Assembly (NCBI GenBank): GCA_046329435.1
Contig: JAXLUR010000006.1
Location: forward strand, 372,001-436,000
DNA length: 64,000 nt
Reading direction: 5' to 3'
Source of the DNA: M3007 sp046329435
GTDB taxonomy: Bacteria; Bacteroidota; Bacteroidia; Chitinophagales; Saprospiraceae
Shown: positions 8,630-17,708 of the stretch, one piece after another
Layout: the number at the start of each line of letters is the position of its first letter
Position numbering within the stretch: the first letter of the stretch is position 1
Position numbers and translations under genes: made by a program
Notes under the pieces: model-generated
Seen by the model: only the letters and a program-made list of their open reading frames with translations
What the model was told of the DNA's origin: nothing
The model's database searches: none

Positions 8630-8660
8630 CAAAAGTAAGGGCAGGGCGCCGGCTGTGCAA
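8630..8660 (-). promoter_or_regulatory. Promoter of tRNA-Gly
   Basis: On the minus strand TTG (8660-8658) and an exact TAnnTTTG box TACTTTTG (8637-8630) are 20 bases apart. The -7 box ends 9 bases before the tRNA 5' end. Confidence 0.75.
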
Positions 8661-8904
8661 CTATTTATTCACCTGAACCCGGCACGAAGCCCCTGCCGCC
8701 TCCGGGTATTCCCTAATTTTTTGTGAATACCAACAAGGGAAAACCAAAATGTCGGAAAATGGCACGGCTTTTGGCAATATGTTTTTATCGTTTCCCGTAC
8801 GACGGCGCTCGGCGCCATAACTGTCTTAATCTAATCTTTTATTCTAAATCGTCACTCTGGCGCCCGTGTAATGCCATCACGGACGCAGGAGGGCATCCGA
8901 TACT

Positions 8905-9213
8905 ATGAGTAATCTTCATCCGTCCTTCCAGCATGCTACCGCTGCCACGGCCAGTGGTCTGGAACTCCTGCCGAACACACCTAATCCCTTTATCGAAATG
9001 ACGCTGCTGCGATTCCGGCTTCCGGCAGCTACTGCGGTGATCCTTCGTTTTTTCGATGCCGAAGGGCGTGAAGTCAGCACGCACGCTACCACCGGTGAAG
9101 CCGGAGAGAATCAGTTGAAAGTGTCGCGCAATGATTTGCGCACACCCGGCATCTACACCTACCTGCTGGAAACAGCATACGGTTCGGCCGTTCGTCGACT
9201 GATCATGTACTAA
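8905..9213 (+). CDS. Stand-alone T9SS type A sorting-domain protein
   Basis: The 102-residue product is almost only a Por-type C-terminal sorting domain: 'LLPNTPNPFIEMTLLRFRL' (about 21-39), 'TAVILRFFDAEGREV' (about 43-57) and 'TPGIYTYLLETAYGSAVRRL' (about 80-99), ending LIMY. Such domains normally follow a secreted cargo domain and direct export by the type IX system. Here there is no signal peptide and no cargo, only about 20 unremarkable residues in front. It may be the remnant of a larger cargo gene or a small protein that reuses the fold. A terminator follows at 9249. The domain call is firm; expression is uncertain. Confidence 0.65.
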   Translation: MSNLHPSFQHATAATASGLELLPNTPNPFIEMTLLRFRLPAATAVILRFFDAEGREVSTHATTGEAGENQLKVSRNDLRTPGIYTYLLETAYGSAVRRLIMY

Positions 9214-9248
9214 TCCTCCCGCATCGACCCGTTATCATCCCATGTATG

Positions 9249-9287
9249 ACCGGCTTCACCCCATATTTCGGGCGAAGCCGGTTTTTT
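9249..9287 (+). terminator. Intrinsic terminator
   Basis: A 9-bp stem (9249-9257 with 9274-9282) is followed by a run of six T. It ends the transcript of the sorting-domain gene and insulates the atp promoter. Confidence 0.88.
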
Positions 9288-9416
9288 GTTGCCGCCGGGT
9301 CCCAGATTTTGAGGCGCTCGGACGCGGAGAAAAGCATCCCTCCAAATTAAGTTTGGTCTAACCCCGTTTTTTTTCTCTCATACCTTATTTTTTTCGGAAA
9401 AAGTTTTTTCACGGTT

Positions 9417-9446
9417 TTTGAAAACGGAAAGGGCTCCGTACTTTTG
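9417..9446 (+). promoter_or_regulatory. Promoter of the atp operon
   Basis: TTTG (9417-9420) and TACTTTTG (9439-9446) are exact matches to the Bacteroidota -33/-7 boxes with an 18-base spacer. The atpB ATG lies 35 bases beyond the -7 box. Confidence 0.85.
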
Positions 9447-9481
9447 CCGCCGATTTGGAGAAGAGCCTCCTTAGCAAAAGT

Positions 9482-10798
9482 ATGATAGCCCTTCGCAAGT
9501 TTTGGATTGCATTGATTTTTAGCGGATTAAGTGTTTTCGCTTTCGCACAGCACGGTGAACCGCAGCACCCCCAACAGGCATCGGAACACCCTGCCGCAGC
9601 AGCGCAGACCGAACATTCTGCCGAACAAAGCGAATCTGCCGCACATGATAGCCATGGTTGTGGGCACTCGCTCTCGGAAGAAGCCGAATTTAATGCCGGC
9701 GAAAACGCCGTGCACCACATCGCCGACGCCAACGCCATCCATATTTTTGGCGACACGTATCTGCACCTCCCCTGTATTCTTTACGCCCCCGATCATGGCT
9801 GGACGCTGACGACAACCGCCGCGTTTCATCCGCACCATCATGGCAATGGCGAAAATTCGAAAGACGGCTACGTGCTCGTACACGGCAGCGTTATGCGTCT
9901 GACCAATTCCGCGCTGTTGCAGGGTGAAATTCCGGTGAGCGATTATACCCACCAGGAAATCGAAGAAAACGGCAAGAAAAAAGTTCGTTACAACGCCATT
10001 ATCAACGGCAATTGCGAACCGCTCGACGCCAAAACTACTTACGACGGTGGCATCATGGGCGGCGGCATCACCAGTTTCTATGATTTTTCGGTGACCCGCA
10101 ACGTGTTTACCATGCTGCTTACGGCACTTGTGCTTTTCCTGCTCTTCCGTTCGGCCGCCAAAGCCGCCGTTCGCACACAGGGCAAGGCGCCGAAAGGGCT
10201 GCAAAATTTCCTCGAACCGCTGGTAACCTTTATCCGCGATGAGGTAGCCAAGCCGAATATTGGCCCGAAATATGAAAAATACCTCCCCTATCTGTTGTCG
10301 GCCTTCTTCTTTATTCTGGGCCTCAACCTGATCGGTCAGGTGCCGTTTTTCCCCGGCAGCGCCAACGTCACCGGCAACATTTCCGTCACGATTGTACTCG
10401 CACTGCTGACTTTTTTCATCTCGACTTTCAGCGCCAACAAACACTTCTGGGAACACACCTTGTGGATGCCCGGGGTGCCGGCCGTTTTGAAAATATTTAT
10501 CCTGACGCCCATCGAGGTGCTTGGCATCTTCCTTAAGCCATTCACCCTCCTGTTGCGTCTTTTTGCCAACATCACCGCGGGTCACATTGTGATCCTCAGC
10601 TTCGTCAGCCTGATTTTCATCTTTGGCAAAGCCGGTGAAAGCGTTGGCGGATCTGTGGCCGGCGCCGCCGCTTCCGTTCCGCTGACACTGTTCATGATGA
10701 CGCTTGAATTGCTGGTCGCTTTCCTGCAGGCATTCATCTTCACGATGTTGTCGGCCGTGTACATCGGCACTGCTATCGAAGAGCCTCATCACCATTGA
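9482..10798 (+). CDS. atpB: F0F1 ATP synthase subunit a
   Basis: The 438-residue protein is longer than the usual ~250-380 because of a signal peptide (MIALRKFWIALIFSGLSVFAFA) and a His/Glu-rich extension of about 120 residues, a known feature of Bacteroidota AtpB. The conserved membrane core starts near residue 200. The essential arginine of the proton path is visible in 'FTLLLRLFANITAGH' (Arg359), and the last helix has 'LELLVAFLQAFIFTMLSAVY'. Subunit a forms the ion half-channels against the c-ring. The ATG at 9482 begins the signal peptide; a TTG further upstream at 9455 is less likely. It is the first gene of the operon; no atpI precedes it here. Confidence 0.95.
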   Translation: MIALRKFWIALIFSGLSVFAFAQHGEPQHPQQASEHPAAAAQTEHSAEQSESAAHDSHGCGHSLSEEAEFNAGENAVHHIADANAIHIFGDTYLHLPCILYAPDHGWTLTTTAAFHPHHHGNGENSKDGYVLVHGSVMRLTNSALLQGEIPVSDYTHQEIEENGKKKVRYNAIINGNCEPLDAKTTYDGGIMGGGITSFYDFSVTRNVFTMLLTALVLFLLFRSAAKAAVRTQGKAPKGLQNFLEPLVTFIRDEVAKPNIGPKYEKYLPYLLSAFFFILGLNLIGQVPFFPGSANVTGNISVTIVLALLTFFISTFSANKHFWEHTLWMPGVPAVLKIFILTPIEVLGIFLKPFTLLLRLFANITAGHIVILSFVSLIFIFGKAGESVGGSVAGAAASVPLTLFMMTLELLVAFLQAFIFTMLSAVYIGTAIEEPHHH

Positions 10799-10835
10799 TA
10801 TTGAATTGATTACTTCATTAATAATTTTATAAATT

Positions 10836-11045
10836 ATGTACTCAGCAATTGGTGCAGGCCTGGCCGTAATCGGCGCTGGTCTTGGTATCGGTCAAATTGG
10901 TGGCAAAGCCATGGAAGGTATTGCCCGCCAACCGGAAGCCGTGGGCGACATCCGTTCCAACATGATCCTGACGGCTGCTCTCGTTGAGGGCGCTGCTCTG
11001 GTCTGCATGGTGTTGTCCTTCTTCGTGGCTCCGCCGGCTGCCTAA
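10836..11045 (+). CDS. atpE: F0F1 ATP synthase subunit c
   Basis: A 69-residue hairpin of two membrane helices joined by the conserved polar loop 'ARQPEAVGD'. The ion-binding carboxylate is Glu51 in 'AALVEGAAL'. Gln20 in the first helix matches a Na+-ligand position of sodium-type c subunits, but the Ser/Thr that should follow the Glu is replaced by Gly-Ala (E51-G52-A53). A proton-coupled ring is therefore more likely; this is inference. A strong terminator follows directly, which may raise subunit c dosage relative to the downstream genes. Confidence 0.96.
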   Translation: MYSAIGAGLAVIGAGLGIGQIGGKAMEGIARQPEAVGDIRSNMILTAALVEGAALVCMVLSFFVAPPAA

Positions 11046-11056
11046 AGAAACGTTTA

Positions 11057-11103
11057 CCGGGCCGGCGCGAAGCGGTTGGCGACGCAATGGCCCGGCGTTT
11101 TTT
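11057..11103 (+). terminator. Internal terminator between atpE and atpF
   Basis: CCGGGCC (11057-11063) pairs with GGCCCGG (11089-11095); the loop can fold further, and six T follow at 11098-11103. Full termination would block atpF-H-A-G, so partial readthrough is expected. Confidence 0.75.
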
Positions 11104-11178
11104 ACCCAAAGCGTAAAACATGACGGGCGAACTTCTGTAAACCCGATTTGCACATTCAAAAATTAGCACATTCATCAT

Positions 11179-11691
11179 ATGCTTTTCCTGGCCGACTTTT
11201 CTGTCATCAAACCCGAACCCGGGCTTCTTTTCTGGACGACCCTCATCTTCCTGATTTTCTGGTTTTTGATGAGCCGTTTCGCTTTCAAACCGATCGCCGA
11301 ATCGCTCAAAAAGCGCGAAACCGACATTCAGGACGCCCTCGACCAGGCTAAACTGGCCAGGGCTGAAATGGCCAACCTCCAGGCTGAAAATGAAAAACTG
11401 CTCGCTCAGGCTCGTGAAGAACGTTCGCAAATCCTGAAAGAAGCCAAAGAGGCCAAAGACGATATCATTGCCGAAGCAAAAGAACGCGCCAACGCCGAAT
11501 ACAAACGGAAAGTAGAAAGCGCCATGCAAGACATTGAAAATCAAAAGAATGCCGCTATGGTCGACCTGAAAAACAAGGCTGGCCAACTGGCTATTGAAAT
11601 TGCTGAAAAAATTCTCCGCAAGGAACTGGCCAACAACCCCGAACAGGTTGCCTACGCCAAAAGCCTCGTGGATAACATGAAATTGAACTAA
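11179..11691 (+). CDS. atpF: F0F1 ATP synthase subunit b
   Basis: This 170-residue protein has one N-terminal membrane helix ('LLFWTTLIFLIFWFLM', about 16-31) and then a long Ala/Glu/Lys-rich right-handed coiled coil, the standard layout of the peripheral stalk. It connects subunit a in the membrane with delta on top of F1. The ATG at 11179 lies 133 bases after atpE, with the internal terminator between them. The stop is four bases before atpH, so the two are tightly coupled. Length is normal. Confidence 0.94.
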   Translation: MLFLADFSVIKPEPGLLFWTTLIFLIFWFLMSRFAFKPIAESLKKRETDIQDALDQAKLARAEMANLQAENEKLLAQAREERSQILKEAKEAKDDIIAEAKERANAEYKRKVESAMQDIENQKNAAMVDLKNKAGQLAIEIAEKILRKELANNPEQVAYAKSLVDNMKLN

Positions 11692-11695
11692 GCGC

Positions 11696-12256
11696 ATGTC
11701 GGTTACCAGAATTGCCACCCGTTACGCCAAGTCGCTGATCGACCTCGCCGTTGACCAGAACAAGCTCGAAGTCGTGAGCAACGACGTGCACACCCTGCGC
11801 GACGCAGCCAAAAATCGCGACCTCTACCTGCTGCTGAAAAGCCCTATCGTACATGCGGACAAAAAAACGGCTGTACTCGACGCTCTTTTCAAAGGTAAAG
11901 TGGACGACCTGACGCTGGCCTACCTCCACCTGCTGATTAACAAAGGCCGCGAAGGCTACATCCCCGAGATTGCGGCAGAATTTGTGTCGCAGTACAAAAC
12001 CATGAAAGGCATCACGACGGTACGGCTCATCACAGCTACCCCGGTCAGCGATGCCGTAATGAACGACCTGCGGAACAAAATCCTTGAAAGCGGCGTCACC
12101 ACGGCTACGCTTGATATCGAGACCAAAGTCGACCCGGAACTCATCGGCGGATTTGTGCTCGAATTCGATCAGAAGCGTTATGACGCTTCGGTGGCGCACA
12201 AACTCGAAGAATTGAAAAATCAGTTCTCTAAAAACCTGTATATCAAAGAATTCTAA
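11696..12256 (+). CDS. atpH: F0F1 ATP synthase subunit delta
   Basis: The 186-residue protein begins 'VTRIATRYAKSLIDLAVDQN', the typical delta-subunit start, and has the C-terminal signature in 'VDPELIGGFVLEFDQKRYDA' (about 144-163). It joins the b dimer to the N-termini of the alpha subunits. It starts four bases after atpF. The length matches the family. Confidence 0.94.
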   Translation: MSVTRIATRYAKSLIDLAVDQNKLEVVSNDVHTLRDAAKNRDLYLLLKSPIVHADKKTAVLDALFKGKVDDLTLAYLHLLINKGREGYIPEIAAEFVSQYKTMKGITTVRLITATPVSDAVMNDLRNKILESGVTTATLDIETKVDPELIGGFVLEFDQKRYDASVAHKLEELKNQFSKNLYIKEF

Positions 12257-12315
12257 AAAGATGATGAGTCTCTGATTCACCATCTATTCATTTATCATTC
12301 ATCATTTCCACTCAT

Positions 12316-13905
<1,590 letters not shown>

Positions 13906-13917
13906 TGACTTGGTTTT

Positions 13918-13956
13918 AGGGGTTCGGCGTTTTGACAATCAAATCTCCGAACCCCT
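13918..13956 (+). other. Intercistronic hairpin atpA-atpG
   Basis: A perfect 10-bp stem (13918-13927 with 13947-13956) with a 19-base loop lies in the 81-base gap. No T-run follows, so mRNA stabilisation or processing is more likely than termination. Confidence 0.55.
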
Positions 13957-13986
13957 GAACCCTCCATAAATAAATCCTCATCTAAG

Positions 13987-14883
13987 ATGGCTGGAGGCTT
14001 AAAAGAAGTTCGCGAACGCATCAAATCCGTGATCAACACGCAGCAAATCACCAAAGCCATGAAAATGGTTTCGGCGGCCAAACTGCGCAAGGCACAAAAT
14101 GCCATCACGCAAATGCGTCCCTATGCAGAACGGTTGAACCGCATGCTTTCCAACATCCTGTCGAACCTCGACGGCGATGCAAATACTTCGTTTGGAAAAG
14201 CCCGCGAGGTGAAAAATGTTCTCGTGGTGGTAGTTACCTCCAATCGCGGCCTAGCAGGCGCATTCAATACCAACATCAACAAGGAAGCCGTCGCGCATAT
14301 CAATCTGCGTTATGCCGAACAGCGGCGCAATGGAAACGTGACGGTCCTGTTTATTGGTAAAAAAGGCTACGATTACTTCCGTCGCCGCTTTTCCGACCTG
14401 AAATATAATACCGACAATATCCTTCTGTTCGACAACCTGGTTTATGAGAGCACGAGCCTCGTTGCCCGCAAATTGATGGATGAATTCTCCAGTGGCAAAT
14501 ACGACGCCATCGACATCGTTTATGGCCACTTCCGCAATGCGGCCACACAATATCCGACGGTCGAACCCTGGTTACCGGTGCCGAAAACACCTGTCAACCC
14601 GGCTGTCAAGAAAAAAACCAAGGCGGACTACATCTTCGAACCCGATCAGCAAGGCCTGCTCGAAACCCTGGTACCGAGCATTCTTCAACTCCAGTTCCAC
14701 AAAACCTTGCTGGACACCCATGCTTCCGAACATGGCGCTCGTATGACGGCCATGGACAAAGCTACGGAAAATGCCGAAGAGATGCTCAAAGCGCTGAAAA
14801 TCAGCTACAACAAAGCCCGTCAGGAAAGTATCACCAAAGAATTGCTCGAAATCGTGGGCGGCGCTGCTGCCCTCGAAGGTTAA
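13987..14883 (+). CDS. atpG: F0F1 ATP synthase subunit gamma
   Basis: The 298-residue protein starts 'KEVRERIKSVINTQQITKAM' (about 6-25), the conserved N-terminal helix, and ends with 'TENAEEMLKALKISYNKARQ' (about 260-279) as the C-terminal helix; together they make the rotating coiled-coil shaft. The central Rossmann-like part has 'VLVVVVTSNRGLAGAFN'. A charged insert (VKKKTKADYIFEP) is seen near residue 205. It is the last gene of the operon, and a large hairpin terminator follows. Confidence 0.95.
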   Translation: MAGGLKEVRERIKSVINTQQITKAMKMVSAAKLRKAQNAITQMRPYAERLNRMLSNILSNLDGDANTSFGKAREVKNVLVVVVTSNRGLAGAFNTNINKEAVAHINLRYAEQRRNGNVTVLFIGKKGYDYFRRRFSDLKYNTDNILLFDNLVYESTSLVARKLMDEFSSGKYDAIDIVYGHFRNAATQYPTVEPWLPVPKTPVNPAVKKKTKADYIFEPDQQGLLETLVPSILQLQFHKTLLDTHASEHGARMTAMDKATENAEEMLKALKISYNKARQESITKELLEIVGGAAALEG

Positions 14884-14924
14884 TGCGCTGCTGCGCCAGC
14901 CTACTTACAGGCCGGTGAAATAAC

Positions 14925-15011
14925 GAACCCGCGATGATCAGCCAAGACTTTGATTGGTTATTACACAATAACCGATCCGGGCAGTGGCTGATGGTCGCGG
15001 GTTCTTGTTTT
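14925..15011 (+). terminator. Large nested hairpin after atpG
   Basis: A 10-bp outer stem (14925-14934 with 14995-15004), then after a 3x3 internal loop a 7-bp stem (14938-14944 with 14985-14991). A separate 7-bp hairpin lies inside (14956-14962 with 14967-14973). TTGTTTT follows. All stems are perfect. Confidence 0.8.
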
Positions 15012-15220
15012 ATGTTGTTTCACCGTGCAGGCCGTCAATACAGAAAAAACTCCCTCACCCTGAGTTGCCAGGGATCGGGAGTTCGGGTGGCTGGGGTTTA
15101 GCCGTCGGAATGGTAGAAGGGGTTTTGGTTGTCGGGGTCGACTGGAATTGGGGATTGGTTTTAAGGGGGTTCAGGTAATCGGGGCGGTTGCAAGACAGGT
15201 ATTTTGGGGTCAGGGCAATT

Positions 15221-15373
15221 GGGGTTGGTAATTTGGGGCCAGGTCATTCGGGTCAGGGTGATTGGGGTTGGTAATTTGGGGCCAGGTCATTCGGGTCAGG
15301 GCAATTGGGGTTGGTAATTTGGGGCCAGGTCGTTTGGGTCAGGATGATTGGGGTTGGTAATTTGGGGCCAGGT
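15221..15373 (+). repeat. G-rich 43-bp tandem repeat, about 3.5 copies
   Basis: Three full 43-bp units (15221-15263, 15264-15306, 15307-15349) and a 24-base partial unit (15350-15373). Each begins GGGGTTGGTAATTTGGGGCC and carries two further G-runs (GGGTCAGG). Units differ at only a few positions. A degraded half unit precedes them at 15201-15220. Confidence 0.9.
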
Positions 15374-15478
15374 TAATGGAGTTGATATGAAGCGTAAAAA
15401 GGGAGGGGATGGTCTAAAAGGTTAAACTGGTTTCAGATGGCAGAAGGATTAAAACGGGTTATACAGGATGAACTGTTT

Positions 15479-15763
15479 GATGGTACAAATTTGCAGCCGG
15501 GCGGCCCCCCGGGCCAATTACAGAATTTTGAAGTTTTACCGGGGCGCTCTTTCCTGCCCTTTTGCAAACGCCTGCTCCGAGGGTTGTGGAATACGGCGTT
15601 TGCAGGGCGAGGGTTCAGGATTTTGAGGCTGGTTTTCAAAGGGTTATAATGGACCTGGTTTTTCGGAGTTCCGTTGGCAGGGGCACTCCTTGCTGTGATG
15701 ATGGTACAAAGGTGGCGCTTCCGAACTGGCTGTGCAAATTACAGAAAATCTGGTTTTTACCGG
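15479..15763 (+). repeat. Diverged 64-bp direct repeat, 221 bp apart
   Basis: Segments 15479-15542 and 15700-15763 align without gaps. Both start GATGGTACAAA, share AATTACAGAA near the middle and end TTTTACCGG; the rest has drifted. This suggests an old duplication or a recurring non-coding element. Confidence 0.5.
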
Positions 15764-15782
15764 AAGCCTTGCTTATGGAGCC

Positions 15783-16817
15783 CTAGTCGATCAGCGCCCC
15801 GGAGTTGAACGGCCAGCCAATTGCCTGCTGTTCGGCGGCACTGAATTTTGCTGCGCTGATAAAATAAGAAAAATGATAAGCCTCTTTTTTTCTCGGTTTG
15901 ATCGTTCCCCTGATGCGGTACACCGGGATATAGGTGTTTTGCCGAATGAATGGTGGCGCGGCGTAGTATCCCAGTTGAAAACCGGTGATTCGCAAACGGG
16001 CCCAGTGCAACAGAACAATTTTAAAAAACTGTTTTCGCCAGGCCAGTTTCAACAAGGCGCAAACCGGGCCAATGAGCTTTTTGGTATTCACTACCCTGGG
16101 TTTGCCGTCGAGCCCTTCTGTAGGCTGGCGCCAAAAGGAAAACATCTCGCTGAGGTCCAGTTCGTTACGCACATAACTGCACTGCATTTTACCCCCTGCG
16201 CCAAACACAGGCAAGTTATTTAACACGAACCCAAACATCGCTTTGGATTCCGTACGGAGCACATCCGGCGTGGAGCCATCGCCCGCCTCTCTGATAGCTA
16301 CTGTGTAATCGACACCCAGATAACGCGCATAGGGGTCGTTGCCGGATTTAAATCCAAGGTCGGTCAGCTGGTTTTCAGCAGCCATCTCAACCGACAGTTC
16401 ATTGGGTAAAGACTGGGCAAACTGCGGAGCGGCAGGTGCGACAAGGTCACGGTCGTAGTACAGCACCGCATCGCTGGACCGGTAAACCTGAATCACCTTG
16501 CTCTTGTATTCCAGCGCAAAACGGTCTTCATACTCTTTTAATTCACTGTTGCCGGGGAAATTGAGTTTGTTGCCGTATTCGTTCAACTTGTTTTTCAAAA
16601 ATGTATCGGGATCACCTGCATCCAGTGCCTTGTTCTGCGCTTCAAATACCGGCACGCGGGAAGGGAATCCGTAGTTCCACTTGAACAGGCGGTTGAAAAG
16701 GCTGTATGGTTTGGTCGTTTTAAATATCATTTCCGATTGATTGCCAGTAAATTGGGGATTGTAAAACTTCATCGGATATGATTCTATGGGTCCGGAACTG
16801 GTCTGCTTTGCTGCCAT
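15783..16817 (-). CDS. Uncharacterised protein, partner of the clan CD-like gene
   Basis: From the ATG at 16817 the product is 344 residues. It has no signal peptide or membrane helix. It alternates charged helical stretches ('NKLNEYGNKLNFPGNSELKE') with beta-rich parts, among them 'GVDYTVAIREAGDGSTP', 'YVRNELDLSEMFSFWRQP' and, near the C-terminus, 'LGYYAAPPFIRQ' followed by 'YIPVYRIRGTIKPRKKEAYH'. The gene lies 16 bases downstream of the caspase-like gene on the same strand, so the two proteins probably act together. I do not recognise a family. A reading frame extends further upstream, but it overlaps the other gene out of frame and is not used. Confidence 0.7.
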   Translation of the reverse strand: MAAKQTSSGPIESYPMKFYNPQFTGNQSEMIFKTTKPYSLFNRLFKWNYGFPSRVPVFEAQNKALDAGDPDTFLKNKLNEYGNKLNFPGNSELKEYEDRFALEYKSKVIQVYRSSDAVLYYDRDLVAPAAPQFAQSLPNELSVEMAAENQLTDLGFKSGNDPYARYLGVDYTVAIREAGDGSTPDVLRTESKAMFGFVLNNLPVFGAGGKMQCSYVRNELDLSEMFSFWRQPTEGLDGKPRVVNTKKLIGPVCALLKLAWRKQFFKIVLLHWARLRITGFQLGYYAAPPFIRQNTYIPVYRIRGTIKPRKKEAYHFSYFISAAKFSAAEQQAIGWPFNSGALID

Positions 16818-16833
16818 AAAAGGATATTTATGA

Positions 16834-17646
16834 TTAAGATGGGCAACTTTGCGGTTGGGTGCCGCAGGGCATGCTGAGATAGGTAAAAGGCAGGTCGGTG
16901 GCAAGTTCGCCGTTTTTGATTCGCTGCGAAATGACCTTTTCAGGGCCGAGTGTCTGATCGGTCCATTTATCAAAATGGATCGTATCGGTTTCGCTTCCCG
17001 GGTGGAGGAAAGCACAGCGCACATCAACGTCATGTTCAGTTTCCACGCAAGCCAGCCGCCACGCTTCCCGGACATACTCCCTCTGTTTGAGGTAAGTTGC
17101 AAAACGCGAGCCCCGGTCACGGTAATCGTGGCACAACGTATCAAAACCCAGAAGATAACGCAATCCGTAAAAAACAACCTTCCAGGCTTTGTACACCAGA
17201 TCATTTGCAGACGGAGTACGGCCCGGGCAATAGGCGTACGGATCTTCACTGTATTTGAGTATCCGGCAACAATCAAGCACCAGCCACTTCAATAAGCCGC
17301 CATGCCCCAGTTTGATTTCACGTCGCATGGCAATACGATCATCGGCAACAGCCGCCGCAGGGGTAAAATACAGGTTGTTGCTGTCGGCATGACCGCCGAA
17401 GAAGACAATATCGGCGCGCTCGGCAACCTGATCGTCTTGCCCGACCACCTGAGTGCTGGTATTGCCGTTGTTGTCTTCAATCCCGCGCGCCAATGCCTGG
17501 CTGTCACCTTTGTTAAAAGTAATCGGAACATCCAGCGTCGTACAAAAACCGGTGGCGTTGTAGCCTGTATTGTCGAGATTGGTTCTTCCGTTGGCGCCGT
17601 TGTAATTTTTAATCCAGAAGGCGCCTGATTTTCTGTCAACTGCCAT
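16834..17646 (-). CDS. Putative caspase-like (clan CD) fold protein, DUF6345-like
   Basis: The 270-residue protein shows two features of clan CD peptidases: a hydrophobic strand ending in Gly-His ('ADIVFFGGHADSNNLYF', about 78-94) and a later hydrophobic strand ending in Asp-Cys ('LKWLVLDCCRILKYSED', about 119-135). These would place a His/Cys dyad as in caspases and gingipains. The arrangement also resembles what I remember of the DUF6345 family. There is no signal peptide, so it is cytoplasmic unless exported otherwise. Extra Cys residues occur throughout. It is the first gene of a pair with 15783-16817. Its ATG lies five bases after a terminator U-tract. Peptidase activity is inference. 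Confidence 0.6.
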   Translation of the reverse strand: MAVDRKSGAFWIKNYNGANGRTNLDNTGYNATGFCTTLDVPITFNKGDSQALARGIEDNNGNTSTQVVGQDDQVAERADIVFFGGHADSNNLYFTPAAAVADDRIAMRREIKLGHGGLLKWLVLDCCRILKYSEDPYAYCPGRTPSANDLVYKAWKVVFYGLRYLLGFDTLCHDYRDRGSRFATYLKQREYVREAWRLACVETEHDVDVRCAFLHPGSETDTIHFDKWTDQTLGPEKVISQRIKNGELATDLPFTYLSMPCGTQPQSCPS

Positions 17647-17651
17647 AATTC

Positions 17652-17694
17652 AAAAAAATACGTACCCGGCAGAGCCCCAACCCCGCCGGGTACG
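17652..17694 (-). terminator. Intrinsic terminator directly before a start codon
   Basis: On the minus strand a perfect 10-bp stem (17694-17685 with 17670-17661) is followed by TATTTTTTT. It ends the upstream lipoprotein transcript, and the next ATG (17646) comes five bases after the U-tract. Confidence 0.85.
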
Positions 17695-17708
17695 GTGAAA
17701 CAATAATG

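Larger units (their letters stand above)
14884..15782. other. Long intergenic region between convergent genes
   Basis: About 900 bases without a convincing gene. It holds the atp terminator, a strongly G-rich plus strand from about 15075 to 15373 with a 43-bp tandem repeat, and a diverged 64-bp direct repeat further on. The short ORFs in it have no protein-like composition. Confidence 0.6.

Noticed and set aside
8723..8908. 61-residue ORF upstream of the sorting-domain gene as its missing cargo
   Set aside because: It is in a different frame, has no domain-like pattern or signal peptide, and shows no continuity with the sorting domain.
15221..15373. CRISPR array
   Set aside because: The 43-bp units are directly contiguous and nearly identical throughout, with no unique spacers and no cas genes nearby.
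15437..15786. Short ORFs between the G-rich repeat and the next gene
   Set aside because: They overlap in several frames, have repetitive Pro/Gly/Arg composition and no start context; the region looks non-coding.
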